Below, piece by piece: positions 62,660 through 64,000 of a DNA stretch of 64,000 nt (position 1 is its first letter; every line of letters begins with the position of its first letter). A program made the translations under genes and the position numbers. The notes under the pieces were generated by a model. That model was not told the DNA's origin. It worked only from the letters and a program-made list of their open reading frames with translations, and did no database searches. The DNA lies in NCBI RefSeq assembly GCF_014236655.1, contig NZ_JACMYG010000012.1, positions 1 through 64,000 of the forward strand, written 5' to 3'. The DNA comes from Pseudomonas kielensis (GTDB taxonomy: Bacteria; Pseudomonadota; Gammaproteobacteria; Pseudomonadales; Pseudomonadaceae).

Positions 62660-63865
62660 TCACAGGATGACATCCAGGCCCCAGCCCGCCAAGCCGCACC
62701 CCAGCACCACCTTCCACGGCGCGACCTTGCCGAACATCAGCGCCACCAACGCCACCAGGGCCAGGGCAAAGTCTGCCGGGGTGAGGATGGCGCTGGTCCA
62801 CACCGGCTGATACAGCGCGGCCAGCAGCAGGCCGACCACCGCGGCGTTGATCCCCAGCAGCGCCGCCTGCATGCGCAGGTTGCGCCGCAGCCGCTCCCAG
62901 AATGGCAGTGCGCCGAACACCAGCAGGAACGACGGCGCAAAGATCGCCAGCAGCCCCAACAGGCCACCGAGCCAGCCCGACTGCGGGCCCTGCATCGAGG
63001 CGCCGAGAAACGCGGCGAAAGTGAACAACGGCCCAGGTACCGCCTGGGTCGCGCCATAGCCGGCGAGAAAGGTCTGATTGCTCACCCAGCCGTTGGGCAC
63101 CACGTCGGCCTGCAGCAACGGCAGCATCACGTGGCCGCCACCGAACACCAGCGAGCCGGTGCGGTAGAAGGCATCGATCATGCTCAGGGTCGGGCTGGCC
63201 AGCAGTTGGGCAAGGATCGGCAGGCCCACCAGCAGCACCGCAAACAACGCCAGCCATAACAGCCCGGCACGGGGGCTGATGGTGATCGGCAATGGCTCGT
63301 GCGCCAGGGTGGGCGCCGGGTTGAACAGCAACAGCCCGGCGACACCGGCTGCCGCAATCACCCCGACCTGGGCCCCGGCAACAGGCAGCATCAGCACCAG
63401 GCACGCGGCGCCGATCATCAGCAGGATGCGCGGCAAGTCCGGGCACAACAACCGCGCCATTCCCCACACGGCTTGGGCGACGACCGCCACCGCCAGCACT
63501 TTCAAACCATGCACGATGCCCCCGGGCACGGCGTCGCCGTAGTCGTGCAGCCCCAGGGCAAACAGGATCAGCACCAGGGCCGAGGGCAGAGTGAACCCGC
63601 ACCAGGCAGCCAGCGCGCCACGGTAGCCGGCCCGTGACAGGCCCAGGGCCATGCCGACCTGGCTGCTGGCCGGGCCGGGCAGGAACTGGCAGAGCGTGAC
63701 CAATTCGGCATAGCTGCGCTCACTCAACCAGCGCCGACGCACCACGAACTCCTCGCGAAAGTAGCCCAGATGGGCAATCGGGCCGCCGAAGGAGGTCAGG
63801 CCCAGGCGCAGGAACAGCAAAAATACCTGCCAGGGACTATGGTCTGCGCTCGGGGGTGGGGACAT
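62660..63865 (-). CDS. Chromate transporter ChrA family protein
   Basis: 401 residues, two homologous halves of five to six helices. Both halves carry the ChrA motifs: LGLTSFGGPIAHLGYFREEF with FLPGPASSQVGMALG, then SLVFGGGHVMLPLLQADVV with YGATQAVPGPLFTFAAFLGA. It probably exports chromate by proton or anion exchange. The ATG at 63865 is used because the frame upstream is not homologous. Confidence 0.9.
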   Translation of the reverse strand: MSPPPSADHSPWQVFLLFLRLGLTSFGGPIAHLGYFREEFVVRRRWLSERSYAELVTLCQFLPGPASSQVGMALGLSRAGYRGALAAWCGFTLPSALVLILFALGLHDYGDAVPGGIVHGLKVLAVAVVAQAVWGMARLLCPDLPRILLMIGAACLVLMLPVAGAQVGVIAAAGVAGLLLFNPAPTLAHEPLPITISPRAGLLWLALFAVLLVGLPILAQLLASPTLSMIDAFYRTGSLVFGGGHVMLPLLQADVVPNGWVSNQTFLAGYGATQAVPGPLFTFAAFLGASMQGPQSGWLGGLLGLLAIFAPSFLLVFGALPFWERLRRNLRMQAALLGINAAVVGLLLAALYQPVWTSAILTPADFALALVALVALMFGKVAPWKVVLGCGLAGWGLDVIL

Positions 63866-63945
63866 GCAAGGCTCTACGTAAAAGGCGGTGGGGCGGGCAA
63901 CGAGCATAACAACGCGCGGCTGCGCTTTCGATAGCCTGCGGCGTT

Positions 63946-64000
63946 TCAAGCCCCACTGAATAGCTGGCGGATCAGCTTGGGGGTGCTGCCGGTCCAGCGC
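63946..64000 (-). CDS. C-terminal end of a gene, possibly AraC-type regulator (partial)
   Basis: Only the last 17 codons are in the window, RWTGSTPKLIRQLFSGA before TGA. The RxTGxTP pattern fits the second HTH of AraC-family regulators, but the fragment is too short to be sure. Confidence 0.35.
   Translation of the reverse strand, partial: RWTGSTPKLIRQLFSGA

Noticed and set aside
1..64000. CRISPR array, tRNA, rRNA or prophage
   Set aside because: No regularly spaced repeats, no recognisable tRNA or rRNA stretch and no phage structural genes were seen on either strand.

Overview
The window looks like the chromosome of a fluorescent-group Pseudomonas or close relative. The support is the GC-rich coding bias, the REP-type repeats at 26928-27030, and the gene repertoire: Kup, LctP-type permease, Dpp-like SBP, MocR regulators, GltIJKL-like ABC genes and ECF/RskA. 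I see no rRNA, tRNA, CRISPR array, prophage or intact insertion sequence. Species was not determined.

Layout. 1-4105: a dipeptide-type ABC importer (permease start plus binding protein), a cupin XRE regulator and an M24 peptidase; both intergenic regions carry related TTTAAG-type elements. 4193-8392: housekeeping and orphan genes mixed with decay, namely a Nudix gene, a truncated reductase, an alpha/beta hydrolase with a probable internal deletion, a DinB gene, a DAO-type oxidase and an AT-rich orphan. 8696-10768: an Lrp regulator divergent from a lactate-permease family gene. 10924-11965: a scar with a decapitated TetR gene, a deleted hydroxyacid dehydrogenase and a 147-bp MITE-like element. 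12233-18005: Kup, a CorA relative, and a divergent RLAN/ATP-grasp ligase and GNAT-C39 peptidase pair. 18180-21062: a small membrane protein, a cytochrome c and an ABC exporter.

21237-34434 is the most coherent accessory region. It holds a gamma-synthase/lyase family PLP enzyme, an amino acid permease, a LysR regulator, a divergent threonine-synthase paralogue, an Lrp regulator, an ACT-less homoserine dehydrogenase, an aldehyde dehydrogenase, an AspAT-like aminotransferase and a complete acidic-amino-acid-type ABC importer. Together these could carry homoserine, or a compound that releases homoserine such as canavanine, through aspartate semialdehyde and aspartate to oxaloacetate. That reading is inference.

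34743-37568: a small HTH protein and a 783-residue protein joining a MACPF-like N-terminal region to a trypsin-like protease with a visible catalytic triad. 37630-46274: catabolic and regulatory genes (SSADH-like/LysR, MocR/DJ-1, GNAT, cysteine hydrolase, TetR, isomerase/hydrolase), with clear palindromic operators and a Thr-rich leader peptide followed by a terminator. 46322-50688: a lipoprotein, a FadL porin with an arylsulfatase, and a second lipoprotein. 50804-52702: an ECF sigma/anti-sigma pair with a DUF3455 protein. 53046-63865: an LTA-synthase-like sulfatase, Nudix, an MFS/TetR efflux pair with two near-identical palindromes, a BASS transporter, SulP, an epimerase, a GFA protein and ChrA. 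A partial AraC-like tail ends the window.
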